From positions 119,245 through 183,244 of the forward strand of contig NZ_MJGN01000045.1 in the NCBI RefSeq assembly GCF_001865065.1: a DNA stretch of 64,000 bases. Reading direction: 5' to 3'. The translations under genes were made by a program, and so were the position numbers. Of the stretch, positions 35,844 to 43,255 are shown piece by piece (the stretch's first letter is position 1; each line of letters begins with the position of its first letter). Origin of the DNA: Curtobacterium sp. MCBA15_008. Its GTDB lineage: Bacteria; Actinomycetota; Actinomycetes; Actinomycetales; Microbacteriaceae. A model generated the notes under the pieces. It made no database searches. It was not told where the DNA came from and worked only from the letters and a program-made list of their open reading frames with translations.

Positions 35844-36203
35844 ATGCCCACCATTGAATGCACACTGCAGGGCTTCGGCTCCTCGCGTACCCCGTCACAG
35901 TCGGTCCCCGTCTCCTTGCTGGACCTCCTGTTCACAGCGGCGACGGTCGGCATGCCAACACTGGCTTCGCACCCGGCGTCTGCACGTCCGCTACTGGAGA
36001 TGCAGTGGCGCATGGCCATAGTCGCAGCGAATTTACGCATCACCGACGGCGGGAAGCGGTGGGCGTGGTCGGATGCGTACGACCAGCTCGTCCCGTCGGA
36101 GAAGACTTCCGTCAACCGTCGGGCGCGGGTGACCCGAATTCGGTGGGGAACCGATCCGGGTCATTCGACTGGTGTGACTCTGCACGCCGCGGACGGAAGG
36201 TGA
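35844..36203 (+). CDS. Hypothetical 119-aa protein
   Basis: An AGGAAGGGACAC site precedes the ATG. The product is soluble with an N-terminal strand and helix pattern (SVPVSLLDLLFTAATVG) and a basic C-terminus. No family was recognised. It lies between the hydrolase and SnoaL paralog 3 with no obvious shared operon signal. The last 30 codons have a less natural look, so the true C-terminus or even coding status is uncertain. Confidence 0.5.
   Translation: MPTIECTLQGFGSSRTPSQSVPVSLLDLLFTAATVGMPTLASHPASARPLLEMQWRMAIVAANLRITDGGKRWAWSDAYDQLVPSEKTSVNRRARVTRIRWGTDPGHSTGVTLHAADGR
36160..36169 (+). promoter_or_regulatory. GTCATNYGAC-type motif upstream of SnoaL paralog 3
   Basis: GTCATTCGAC, 62 bp before the start, overlapping the end of the preceding hypothetical gene. 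It is followed by TGGTGTGAC, a possible second half-site, as near the fumC copy. Confidence 0.5.
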
Positions 36204-36230
36204 TGCTGCACCAGCAACCCGGAGGTCAGC

Positions 36231-36614
36231 ATGCTCGACGATTCACACCCCAGCCGCAGTGGCATCGTCGCGCTCGAAAACGAACTCCTTGTCCGCGACT
36301 TCATTGACCTGCTCAACGACGGGGCCATCGCAGAGATGCGGGACTTCCTGCATCCCGACGTCACCTACCGGGCAGCATCCGCAGACATCGTCGTCGGCTG
36401 TGACGCGGTCCTCGCGATTGTCCGGCAATTCCTCGACGCGTTCGAACATGTCCACTTCCGCGTTCAGTCCGTCGGCCTCGCCGAACGGATCGTCCTGGTG
36501 CAACACCACCTGCACGTGCAGCTGCCCGGTGAGGACGTGCACCGCCTTGACTCGTTCGCGAAGTTCGAACTCGATGGGTACCGCATCATCCACTGGCAGC
36601 AGGTCCACGGATGA
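36231..36614 (+). CDS. SnoaL-like protein, paralog 3
   Basis: 127 aa; CCGGAGGTCAGC precedes the ATG. SGIVALENELLVRDFIDLLNDG (9-30), then FLHPDVTYRAAS, CDAVLAIVRQFLDAF and a terminal IHWQQVHG. Shares GIVALENELLVRDF with paralog 2. The stop overlaps the next start (ATGA), so it is coupled to the VOC-like gene. Possible roles are a small-molecule isomerase, hydrolase or carrier. Confidence 0.8.
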   Translation: MLDDSHPSRSGIVALENELLVRDFIDLLNDGAIAEMRDFLHPDVTYRAASADIVVGCDAVLAIVRQFLDAFEHVHFRVQSVGLAERIVLVQHHLHVQLPGEDVHRLDSFAKFELDGYRIIHWQQVHG

Positions 36615-36943
36615 CCTCGCGAACGCGCGCCCGCACCGCCGCTGAAATCCGCGTGGCTGATCTGCACCGCGCGCTTGCTTGGTGGTGCTCGGTGCTGTCC
36701 GCGAAGGTCGCCCGCGTCGACGTGGACGGACCACTCATCATCGTGACCCTGCGGTGCAGACGCTACCTCCGGCCGCGGGTGGTCCTCATTGCTGGCCCCG
36801 GTGCGTTGGAAACGTGCCAGAGCGTCAACGACTCTGGTGACGCGGTGCTCGTCGACCCCTGGGGGAACGCCGCGCAGGTGAACGCCCTCAGCGGGGGCCT
36901 CCGCAAATGGAACGCCCCGGCGCGAAGCAGTCGAGTCATCTGA
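36611..36943 (+). CDS. VOC/glyoxalase-like small protein
   Basis: 110 aa. The opening IRVADLHRALAWWCSVL and the late DPWGNAAQVNAL match the beta-alpha-beta-beta-beta module of the vicinal-oxygen-chelate superfamily (V-x-D-x2-RA-x2-W/FY and DP-x-GN). Metal-ligand positions typical of glyoxalase (His at strand 1, Glu at strand 4) are not all present, so a binding role is as likely as catalysis. Translationally coupled to SnoaL paralog 3. Confidence 0.65.
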   Translation: MTSRTRARTAAEIRVADLHRALAWWCSVLSAKVARVDVDGPLIIVTLRCRRYLRPRVVLIAGPGALETCQSVNDSGDAVLVDPWGNAAQVNALSGGLRKWNAPARSSRVI

Positions 36944-36944
36944 C
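36935..36944 (+). promoter_or_regulatory. GTCATCTGAC motif upstream of the bicupin
   Basis: Identical to the copies before fdh and the flavodoxin-like gene; 84 bp before the bicupin start. It overlaps the stop of the VOC-like gene. Confidence 0.55.
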
Positions 36945-37027
36945 CCGTGTGAGCTGCGCCAGGTCCCGGAATCGTGGGCGGCAACGAATCCACACCGGCG
37001 CCGACGGCGCACCAGAAAGGGGCCACA

Positions 37028-38071
37028 GTGTCATCCGTTCACGTCATGTCGCTGACGAACCAGCAGCCAGAGTTCGAAAACGAAGGCGGGACGATTCAGT
37101 CCCTCGACTCGACGAACTGGCCGCTGCTCAACGGGCAGAAACTGTCCCTGCGTCGGCTGCTGCTGAACCCCTCGGCGGTCCGGGAACCGCACTGGCACGT
37201 CGACGCAAACGAACTCGCGTACTGCGTCTCCGGCGAAGCCCTGGTCACCTTGTTCGTCAACGGCAGCAAGACCGATTCGTTCACCGTCACTGCCGGGCAG
37301 ATGTACTTCGTCCCCGGCGGGGCACTGCACTCCATCGACAACGTCGGTACCACTGTCGCGGAATTTATCGTCGGTTTCACCGACGCGAACCCGCAAGAGT
37401 TCGGCATCGCCGACTCCTTCACCGCCTTCAGCGACGCGGTCCTCGGCAACACGTACAGCGTGCCGGCGGACACGTTCACGCCGCTGCGCACGGCGACACG
37501 CCCCGGGAAGATCAGCGTCCGCACGCAGCCGACCGAGGTTCCCCACTCTGCCCTGCGGACCAGCCAGTACCGGTTCGACGTCGACGCGATGACGCCGCCG
37601 GTGAACTCCCCGTCGGGCAGTGCCCGAACCGCACGGAAGCAGTTCTGGCCGATCCTCGAAGGCATCAGCATGTACTCCCTCGACGTCACCGACGATGGGA
37701 TGCGTGAGCCGCACTGGCACCCCGTCACCACGGAGATGGGCTACGTGCACAAGGGCCGGGCTCGGATGACGATCTTGAACCCCGGTGGTGCGGTCGACAC
37801 GTACGAACTTGAAGCCGGTGACGTCTACATCGTTCCATCGGCGTACCCGCACCACATCGAGGATATCGGCGACGACGACATCCACTTCTGCATCTTCTTC
37901 GACAACGTCATGCCGCAGGACATCGGCTACCGCGCGGCAATCGGCGGTTGGGCGCCGGAGGTCCTGCAGGCAGCGTTCGGGCTTGACACGGACGTGTTCG
38001 CCTCCCTGCCGTTCACCGCGCAGGACCCCCTCATCGTCCCTCGAGTGAACCCGGTCGACCCGGCCAGCTGA
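37028..38071 (+). CDS. Bicupin, oxalate decarboxylase-like
   Basis: 347 aa; GTG start preceded by AAAGGGG. Two cupin domains each carry a complete metal site: H55, H57, E62, H101 in the first (REPHWHVDANELAY, VPGGALHSI), and H229, H231, E236 with H275/H276 in the second (REPHWHPVTTEMGY). The REPHWH and E-x-Y patterns are those of OxdC-type oxalate decarboxylases and oxalate oxidases (Mn-dependent; oxalate to formate + CO2). The N-terminal lid does not show the SENS(T) loop of Bacillus OxdC, so the reaction is not certain. Formate, if made, would feed the island's formate dehydrogenase. Confidence 0.8.
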   Translation: MSSVHVMSLTNQQPEFENEGGTIQSLDSTNWPLLNGQKLSLRRLLLNPSAVREPHWHVDANELAYCVSGEALVTLFVNGSKTDSFTVTAGQMYFVPGGALHSIDNVGTTVAEFIVGFTDANPQEFGIADSFTAFSDAVLGNTYSVPADTFTPLRTATRPGKISVRTQPTEVPHSALRTSQYRFDVDAMTPPVNSPSGSARTARKQFWPILEGISMYSLDVTDDGMREPHWHPVTTEMGYVHKGRARMTILNPGGAVDTYELEAGDVYIVPSAYPHHIEDIGDDDIHFCIFFDNVMPQDIGYRAAIGGWAPEVLQAAFGLDTDVFASLPFTAQDPLIVPRVNPVDPAS

Positions 38072-38139
38072 CTCTCGTCGTGCGGGGCAGGTGCCACGCT
38101 CCGCGCGATGAGAACCCCCAGCGAGGAAGATGCCAACCC

Positions 38140-41010
38140 CTATCCGGCGTCTTCCCCGTTGGTGCGTCGAAGGAACTCCGCGACGAGTTCCTTCCGCGAC
38201 GAAACTCCGTACTTCGCAGACGCATGCCGGACGTGGGTGATCACCGTGTGCGGGGAGAGCAGCAACGCATCTGCGATCTGCTTTGTCGTCGCGCCGCTTG
38301 TCAGCTGCTGGACGACGAGGCGTTCCCGTGACGAGAGCCCGCTGTTGTCGTACTCGTTCCGTGGCCGGCGTCGAACACCGAGCACCCGGAGTCGGAGCAG
38401 GATCCGGTTCGCGCTTCGGAAACCCCCGGCTGACTCGTGGAGCTGCAGCGCCTCCTCAAGGACGGCGACACGTTCCTCCCTCGATGGGCTGACCCGTTCA
38501 AGAACCTCAAGCGCACGCGCGAGCACGAGCGGACGGGGAACGGAGCGCAGTTGCTCCACCGCCTTCCGCAACGGCTCCGGGTCCCGCAAAGCAATCCCGG
38601 CCACAGCATCCCGGATCGCTGCAGTGAACAAATCATCCGGGTTCAACCGCGCCCGCTCGGACGCCACGTGGAGAACCTTCCGGGCTTCCGCGAGGTGGCC
38701 AGAAAGCACACAGATCGTTGCAAGGGTGATGTCGTCATTGAAGTCAGGCGGCGTGTTCATTGATGCCAGCGGCAGGTCCAGGCTCGCAAGGGCGGGTCCG
38801 CACAGAGCGAATGCTTGCTGCGCTTCATCGACATCGATAGCGCTAATCGCCAGCGCCCAGTGGCCGGCTCGGGTCAATGCCGCGCTGTCCGCCATTTGCT
38901 GCATCGCCGGACGGACCGCGTTCAACGATGCGTTGTCGCCTGTCTGCAAGGCGGCGCGGAACACTACTATCCCTGCGGTGGCGTTCGCGAAGTCGCCAAG
39001 ACCGAGCTCCGCCGCCAGACGCAGCACCGTTTCCGCTTGTTCTCGCGCGTCTTCTAACCGTCCGAGGTCGAACAGGAACCGAGATCGAGCCATCATCCAG
39101 TAGGCAATCGCCGGGGCGTTCCGCGCTCGTTGCGCGTCAGCGAGCCCTTCATCAGCAAGCGTCAGGGCCTGGTCCGGTCGCCCCCGAGTGCCGAGGACGA
39201 ACGAATACCACAGCCCCTCAGGGAGCCACTGGTTCGTGTCCTCACCGCCACGCCGAATTGCGGTCAACGCTGTCCGGATGAGGTGTTCAGCTTCGTCGAA
39301 CTGCATCCGGTGGAACAACTCCACCGACTGACACGCGTCGATCGTGGCAAGCGCTGCCCAATCGCGGGCCGGATCGCCGACGCCGCGCGCTTGCTCAATG
39401 CTGTCCTGCAGGCGCTCGGAGTCGCCGACGTTGGCGCTGTTGAGCGCTCGTAGCGCGTACAGCTGCACGCGGACGCCGTCACTGACCCCCGGAAGGGCAA
39501 GCGCTTGATCACAAACGGTCAACGCGTCGCTGAATGACGATTCGGTCATGAGACGGGCGAGCGTGAGAAGGGTCGTCGCCCGTTCCTCGACCGGAAGTGT
39601 CGGCGCCAACGCTTCGACAAGTCCTCGAGCCTGGTTCCCGTGGCCGCCCATCCACAGTATTGGGATGAGGGCCGGCAGGACGTCCTTGAATCGTGACGGT
39701 TCGACGGCCAGGTCGACCGCGTGGGCGGCGAGTGTCGCAGCGCCGGAGGCGTCGGTCGGAGCGATCTCCTCGGCGGCTTCTCGGAGCATGACGATCGCGT
39801 CGCGGTCACCGGGAGATGCGGCTTCGATGACGGAAGAGGCAACCGCCGAGACCGGTTCACCCGCCTGGAGGCGGATACGTACCGCGGCGTGCAGTGACCG
39901 TTTCAGTACAGATGCAGGGAACGACGCTTCCGCAGCCTCCCGAAGCGTGTCATGGGTGAATGACAGGTACGTTCCGTCATCGGAGACGATCTCGTCGCGG
40001 ATGAGTTCCTCGACTGCCGGGCCGAGTTCCTCCGCAGGGACCGGGTGCACTTCGAGCGCGGCCCGAAGAGCGAACCGCCTACCGAACAAGCTGCCGGCTT
40101 GCGCGACGCGTTTCGCAGTCGGGTTCAGACGTCCGATACGGCTTCGGGCACTGTTGCCGTACCGGTCGGGAACCACGTCGGCAGCAAGGTCGAGGTACTG
40201 ACCCCGGCGGGTCAACATCTGCTCGTCGCGGAGTCCTCGGAGCAGTTCGACAATGAGCAGCGGGATGCGTTCCGTTCGTTGCAACGCAACTTCAAGCTGC
40301 GGGCCGGCGGCACGGCCGACGACATCCATCGTGATCTGCTGCACTGCATCGTCGGAGAGGGGCGCCAGATCGACGACAACTTGCTCCACCTCGTCGAGAT
40401 CGACCAGCCGACGCTGCTCCGGTCGGGTCAGACCGGGACGTGACGCGAGAAGCCAGAGGATCGGTAGGTCCGTCAGTCCGCGAACCAACGCAGCCAACGC
40501 GCTCAAAGATCCCGCGTCGAGCCATTGCAGATCGTCGACGGCGACGAGGACTCCCCGTTCCGCAGCCGCGGTGTCCAACGCGTCGACGAGCATCCGCGTC
40601 ACCCAGTACTGCGGGTCTCGTCCGCTCAGGATGGGAGCGAGGTCCGACAGTCTCAGCATCGGCGGCTGTGCGGTGAGCGCGGCGTCAGTGAGCGCGCCCA
40701 AGGGCAAGCGTTCGGAGTCGACATCCGGGGTGACAGTCAGGGTCCGCCAGCCGAGGCGGTCCGCGTGGGAAAGGGTCTCGCGGAGCAGCCGTGTCTTCCC
40801 CATCCCGGGCGAGGCTCGAACGATCACCATTCGAGGAGTTCCCGACACCGACGCCCCCTCAAATGCATCGGTGAGAACGGCCATGGTTTCCTCACGGCCA
40901 CGAAGTGGGGTGAAGGCCGCTTTCGCACCAGCGCCAGCAAGGCGAGCACGGTCGTTATGCTCCTGCGGTGCCCAGTCGGCTCGGGTGTAGAGCGGCTGTG
41001 TTCCCGACAT
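38140..41010 (-). CDS. LAL-type LuxR regulator with AAA/NACHT-like ATPase
   Basis: 956 aa. P-loop ATPase near the N-terminus: Walker A ASPGMGKT (66-73) after MVIVR, and a Walker B-like GVLVAVDDLQWLDAGS. A long TPR-like helical region (about 350-880) precedes a C-terminal LuxR HTH: LSSRERLVVQQLTSGATTKQIADALLLS, then VITHVRHASAKYGVSSRKEL. Large ATP-binding LuxR (LAL/MalT) regulators activate operons in response to a small inducer. It converges on the bicupin gene and is a candidate controller of the motif-linked regulon. Confidence 0.9.
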   Translation of the reverse strand: MSGTQPLYTRADWAPQEHNDRARLAGAGAKAAFTPLRGREETMAVLTDAFEGASVSGTPRMVIVRASPGMGKTRLLRETLSHADRLGWRTLTVTPDVDSERLPLGALTDAALTAQPPMLRLSDLAPILSGRDPQYWVTRMLVDALDTAAAERGVLVAVDDLQWLDAGSLSALAALVRGLTDLPILWLLASRPGLTRPEQRRLVDLDEVEQVVVDLAPLSDDAVQQITMDVVGRAAGPQLEVALQRTERIPLLIVELLRGLRDEQMLTRRGQYLDLAADVVPDRYGNSARSRIGRLNPTAKRVAQAGSLFGRRFALRAALEVHPVPAEELGPAVEELIRDEIVSDDGTYLSFTHDTLREAAEASFPASVLKRSLHAAVRIRLQAGEPVSAVASSVIEAASPGDRDAIVMLREAAEEIAPTDASGAATLAAHAVDLAVEPSRFKDVLPALIPILWMGGHGNQARGLVEALAPTLPVEERATTLLTLARLMTESSFSDALTVCDQALALPGVSDGVRVQLYALRALNSANVGDSERLQDSIEQARGVGDPARDWAALATIDACQSVELFHRMQFDEAEHLIRTALTAIRRGGEDTNQWLPEGLWYSFVLGTRGRPDQALTLADEGLADAQRARNAPAIAYWMMARSRFLFDLGRLEDAREQAETVLRLAAELGLGDFANATAGIVVFRAALQTGDNASLNAVRPAMQQMADSAALTRAGHWALAISAIDVDEAQQAFALCGPALASLDLPLASMNTPPDFNDDITLATICVLSGHLAEARKVLHVASERARLNPDDLFTAAIRDAVAGIALRDPEPLRKAVEQLRSVPRPLVLARALEVLERVSPSREERVAVLEEALQLHESAGGFRSANRILLRLRVLGVRRRPRNEYDNSGLSSRERLVVQQLTSGATTKQIADALLLSPHTVITHVRHASAKYGVSSRKELVAEFLRRTNGEDAG

Positions 41011-41373
41011 AGTCAGCGCCGTCCCGCACCTACGGAGGCAATCTGCGAAGTGGGCGGCGCGGGGCGCCGCCTCCAGATCATCGAAGGCGACATCGGTCGG
41101 GTTCGATCTCGCAGTCTCCTCATCAGGATTGGATAGTAAGGCCCAGCGGGCCGGGAAACGCAACGCTTGGCCGGCCCGGAGGGGACCCACTGAGGGTCCC
41201 CCTCGCTGCACGGCGGTCGTCAGCTGCGACGACTATCCGCGAGGAAGCGTGGTCCGCGAAGGTGCGGTAGCGAGATCACGTGCGTGATGAATGCCGGAAG
41301 AGCGTCTCTCCTTCTCTTCGGGTTCGCCGCTGCACCGTTTTCGGTTCCGGTCGTCCGAAGTTCGTTGCGGCGC
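41011..41373. other. Gene-free stretch between LAL and flavoprotein genes
   Basis: No coding frame of good composition. A GGGGACCC/GGGTCCCC hairpin with a 5-base loop at 41181-41201 is the only structure seen; it may terminate the leftward flavoprotein operon. Confidence 0.4.
41181..41201 (-). terminator. GC-rich hairpin
   Basis: An 8-bp perfect stem GGGGACCC/GGGTCCCC, 170 bp beyond the flavoprotein stop. No T-run; uncertain role. Confidence 0.3.
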
Positions 41374-42627
41374 TCAAGCGCCGTACTTCTCCTGCAGGAA
41401 CCGGTGCGCGAAGGTGACCGCCATCGCACCCTCACCGACCGCGGTGGCGACGCGTTTCACGGACCGGTGGCGGACATCGCCCGCGGCGAACGAGCCAGGG
41501 ATGCTGGTCTCCAAGTGGTACGGAGCACGGTCTAACGGCCACACCGTACGGAGTTGCCCGGAGATGAGGTCGGGACCTGTTCGGAGGTAGCCGAGGTCAT
41601 CGCGTTGCAGGACGGTGTCCGCAGCCCAGTCGGTATCCGGTTCCCCTCCGATGCAGACGAACGCCCGCTGCGCCGGCAGCGTGGTTTCCGTGGCGCCGTC
41701 GTTTACGGTGACGGCGTCGAGGATGTCGTCACCGTGGAACTCGGTGACGGTCGTGTTGTAGCGGATGGTGACGTTCGGTTGCGCTTGTACTCGGTCGGCG
41801 AGGTAGGTGGACAGCGTTGCGGCGAGGGACGGGCCGCGGACCAGCATCGTGACGTTCGATGCGTACCCGGCGAGGTTCATGACGGCTTGGCCGGCGGAGT
41901 TGCCGCCGCCGATGACGACGACGCGTTCGCCGAAACAGTTCGGGGCTTCACTGGTGCCAGCACCGTAGTAAACGCCGCAGCCGAGGAGCGCATCCTCCCC
42001 TGGAACGTTGAGCCGTCGCCAGCCGATCCCGGTGGCGCAGATGTTCGTGTGCGCGTTGATCCGGGTGCCGTCCTCGAGCGTTGCGGTGATGCCATCGTGG
42101 GTGAACACCCCGAGGACGCCGCGGCGCATGAGGAGGAGCTCCGCACCGAACTTCGCCGCCTGCTGCCGGGCACGTTCCGCGAGCATCGCGCCGGGCAGGC
42201 CGTCCGGGAACCCGAGGTAGTTCTCGATGAGGCTGCTGGAGCCGGCTTGCCCGCCGACGGCTTCCCGTTCCACGAGGACCACGCTGAGCCCCTCCGACGC
42301 GGCGTAGACGGCGGCGGATAGCCCGGCGGGTCCGGCGCCGAAGATGGAGAGGTCATACCGTTGCAGTCGGGGTGCGTTCACCCAGCCGAGATGGTCAGCG
42401 ATCTGCTGCAACGACGGCGCGTAGAGGCGGGTGTGGTCCGGGAGCACAACCATGGGGAGCCGTGGTGAGGAGAGCAGCTCGCCGGTGGCACGTAGGGCAT
42501 CCATGTCCGACCGGAGCTCATGCCAGTCGAAGTGGACGACACTGCGGCTGAGGAAGTCACGTACCTCCCACGCCTCACGGGATCCGTAGGATCCGTACAC
42601 CTGGACGAGGGCGACCTGATCAGCCAT
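41374..42627 (-). CDS. Thioredoxin-reductase-like flavoprotein with glutaredoxin-like N-terminus
   Basis: 417 aa. The N-terminal ~85 residues form a thioredoxin/glutaredoxin-like fold (VALVQVYGSYGSREAWEVRDFL, then LPMVVLPDHTRLYAPSLQQI) without a CxxC. The rest is a pyridine-nucleotide-disulfide oxidoreductase body: FGAGPAGLSAAVYAA (FAD), VVVIGGGNSAGQAVM (NADPH) and IPGSFAAGDVRHRSVKR. The redox-active Cys pair of thioredoxin reductase (CATC) is replaced by GVYYGAGTSEA, so it is not a classical reductase. It starts eight bases inside the end of the UBP zinc-finger gene, and this pair recurs in actinobacteria. Function unknown. Confidence 0.85.
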   Translation of the reverse strand: MADQVALVQVYGSYGSREAWEVRDFLSRSVVHFDWHELRSDMDALRATGELLSSPRLPMVVLPDHTRLYAPSLQQIADHLGWVNAPRLQRYDLSIFGAGPAGLSAAVYAASEGLSVVLVEREAVGGQAGSSSLIENYLGFPDGLPGAMLAERARQQAAKFGAELLLMRRGVLGVFTHDGITATLEDGTRINAHTNICATGIGWRRLNVPGEDALLGCGVYYGAGTSEAPNCFGERVVVIGGGNSAGQAVMNLAGYASNVTMLVRGPSLAATLSTYLADRVQAQPNVTIRYNTTVTEFHGDDILDAVTVNDGATETTLPAQRAFVCIGGEPDTDWAADTVLQRDDLGYLRTGPDLISGQLRTVWPLDRAPYHLETSIPGSFAAGDVRHRSVKRVATAVGEGAMAVTFAHRFLQEKYGA

Positions 42628-42991
42628 CGGTGGCCGCCAGCTGCTCCTGCCAGTTCCACGGCACCCGCGACCTTGGACCGGGAACCGATTGATGTGACGG
42701 ATGGCTGGTCGGAGCGGCGAGCGGAGGGATGTCGACGAAGCTGTTCGTGCGGTAGTCCCATGCCCAGTCCTCGCCGGGCTCGAAACTCTGAATGATCGGA
42801 TGGCCGGTCGCTGCAGCATGCTTCGTGGCGTGCTTGTTCAACGAATCGTCGCAGCATCCGACATGCCCGCACGATGCGCAACGACGCAGATGCAGCCACC
42901 ACGAATCTGACTCGTCGCACTCCACGCATCCCTTGCCGGACGGTGGGACGTCGGGATTGGTGGTCCCTGGCTCGTCGATTCCTTCGGGCAT
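42620..42991 (-). CDS. UBP-type zinc-finger protein
   Basis: 123 aa. ZnF-UBP core: CVECDESDSWWLHLRRCASCGHVGCCD (22-48) and the His set H54, H58, H64, then a W-x-W-D-Y strand at about 75-79. In eukaryotes this domain binds the ubiquitin C-terminus; bacterial stand-alone forms have no ubiquitin to bind and usually sit beside a TrxR-like flavoprotein, as here. The C-terminal 30 residues are Pro/Ser-rich. Coupled to the flavoprotein by an 8-base overlap. Role unknown; a redox- or zinc-linked partner is inferred. Confidence 0.9.
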   Translation of the reverse strand: MPEGIDEPGTTNPDVPPSGKGCVECDESDSWWLHLRRCASCGHVGCCDDSLNKHATKHAAATGHPIIQSFEPGEDWAWDYRTNSFVDIPPLAAPTSHPSHQSVPGPRSRVPWNWQEQLAATDG

Positions 42992-43093
42992 CCCGGGGTC
43001 CTTCCTCGAACGATCACTGTTGCTGCAACGGCAACTTGATGATCGCGGTGGGCTGGCGCGCTCGCCTGCGTCAACTGACTCGGGTGGGGATGG

Positions 43094-43134
43094 GCGAAGG
43101 CTCCGACTGTTGGGGGAACCGTCGGAGCCTTCGC
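43094..43134. terminator. 14-bp perfect hairpin in a divergent gap
   Basis: GCGAAGGCTCCGAC and GTCGGAGCCTTCGC pair perfectly around a 13-base loop. It lies between the divergent UBP and fumC genes, an unexpected place for a terminator. An attenuator or an RNA upstream of fumC is possible. Confidence 0.45.
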
Positions 43135-43172
43135 GGCCGAATCCTATGGCTCGCGGCGTTGAGCCGGACCAA

Positions 43173-43182
43173 GTAATTCGAC
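43173..43182 (+). promoter_or_regulatory. GTCATNYGAC-like motif upstream of fumC
   Basis: GTAATTCGAC lies 74 bp before the fumC start and differs from the SnoaL-3 copy by one base. It is followed by GCTATGACCCC, matching the trailing half-site there. Confidence 0.4.
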
Positions 43183-43255
43183 GCTATGACCCCTGCAGGG
43201 CGGTCGTTGAGATGGTCCCCGACCGCAGTTTCCGTCGAGCAGAAGAGGACACACG

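Noticed and set aside
37028-38071. Firm assignment as oxalate decarboxylase
   Set aside because: Metal sites and general pattern fit, but the SENS(T) lid loop of Bacillus OxdC is not visible; kept as oxalate-decarboxylase-like.
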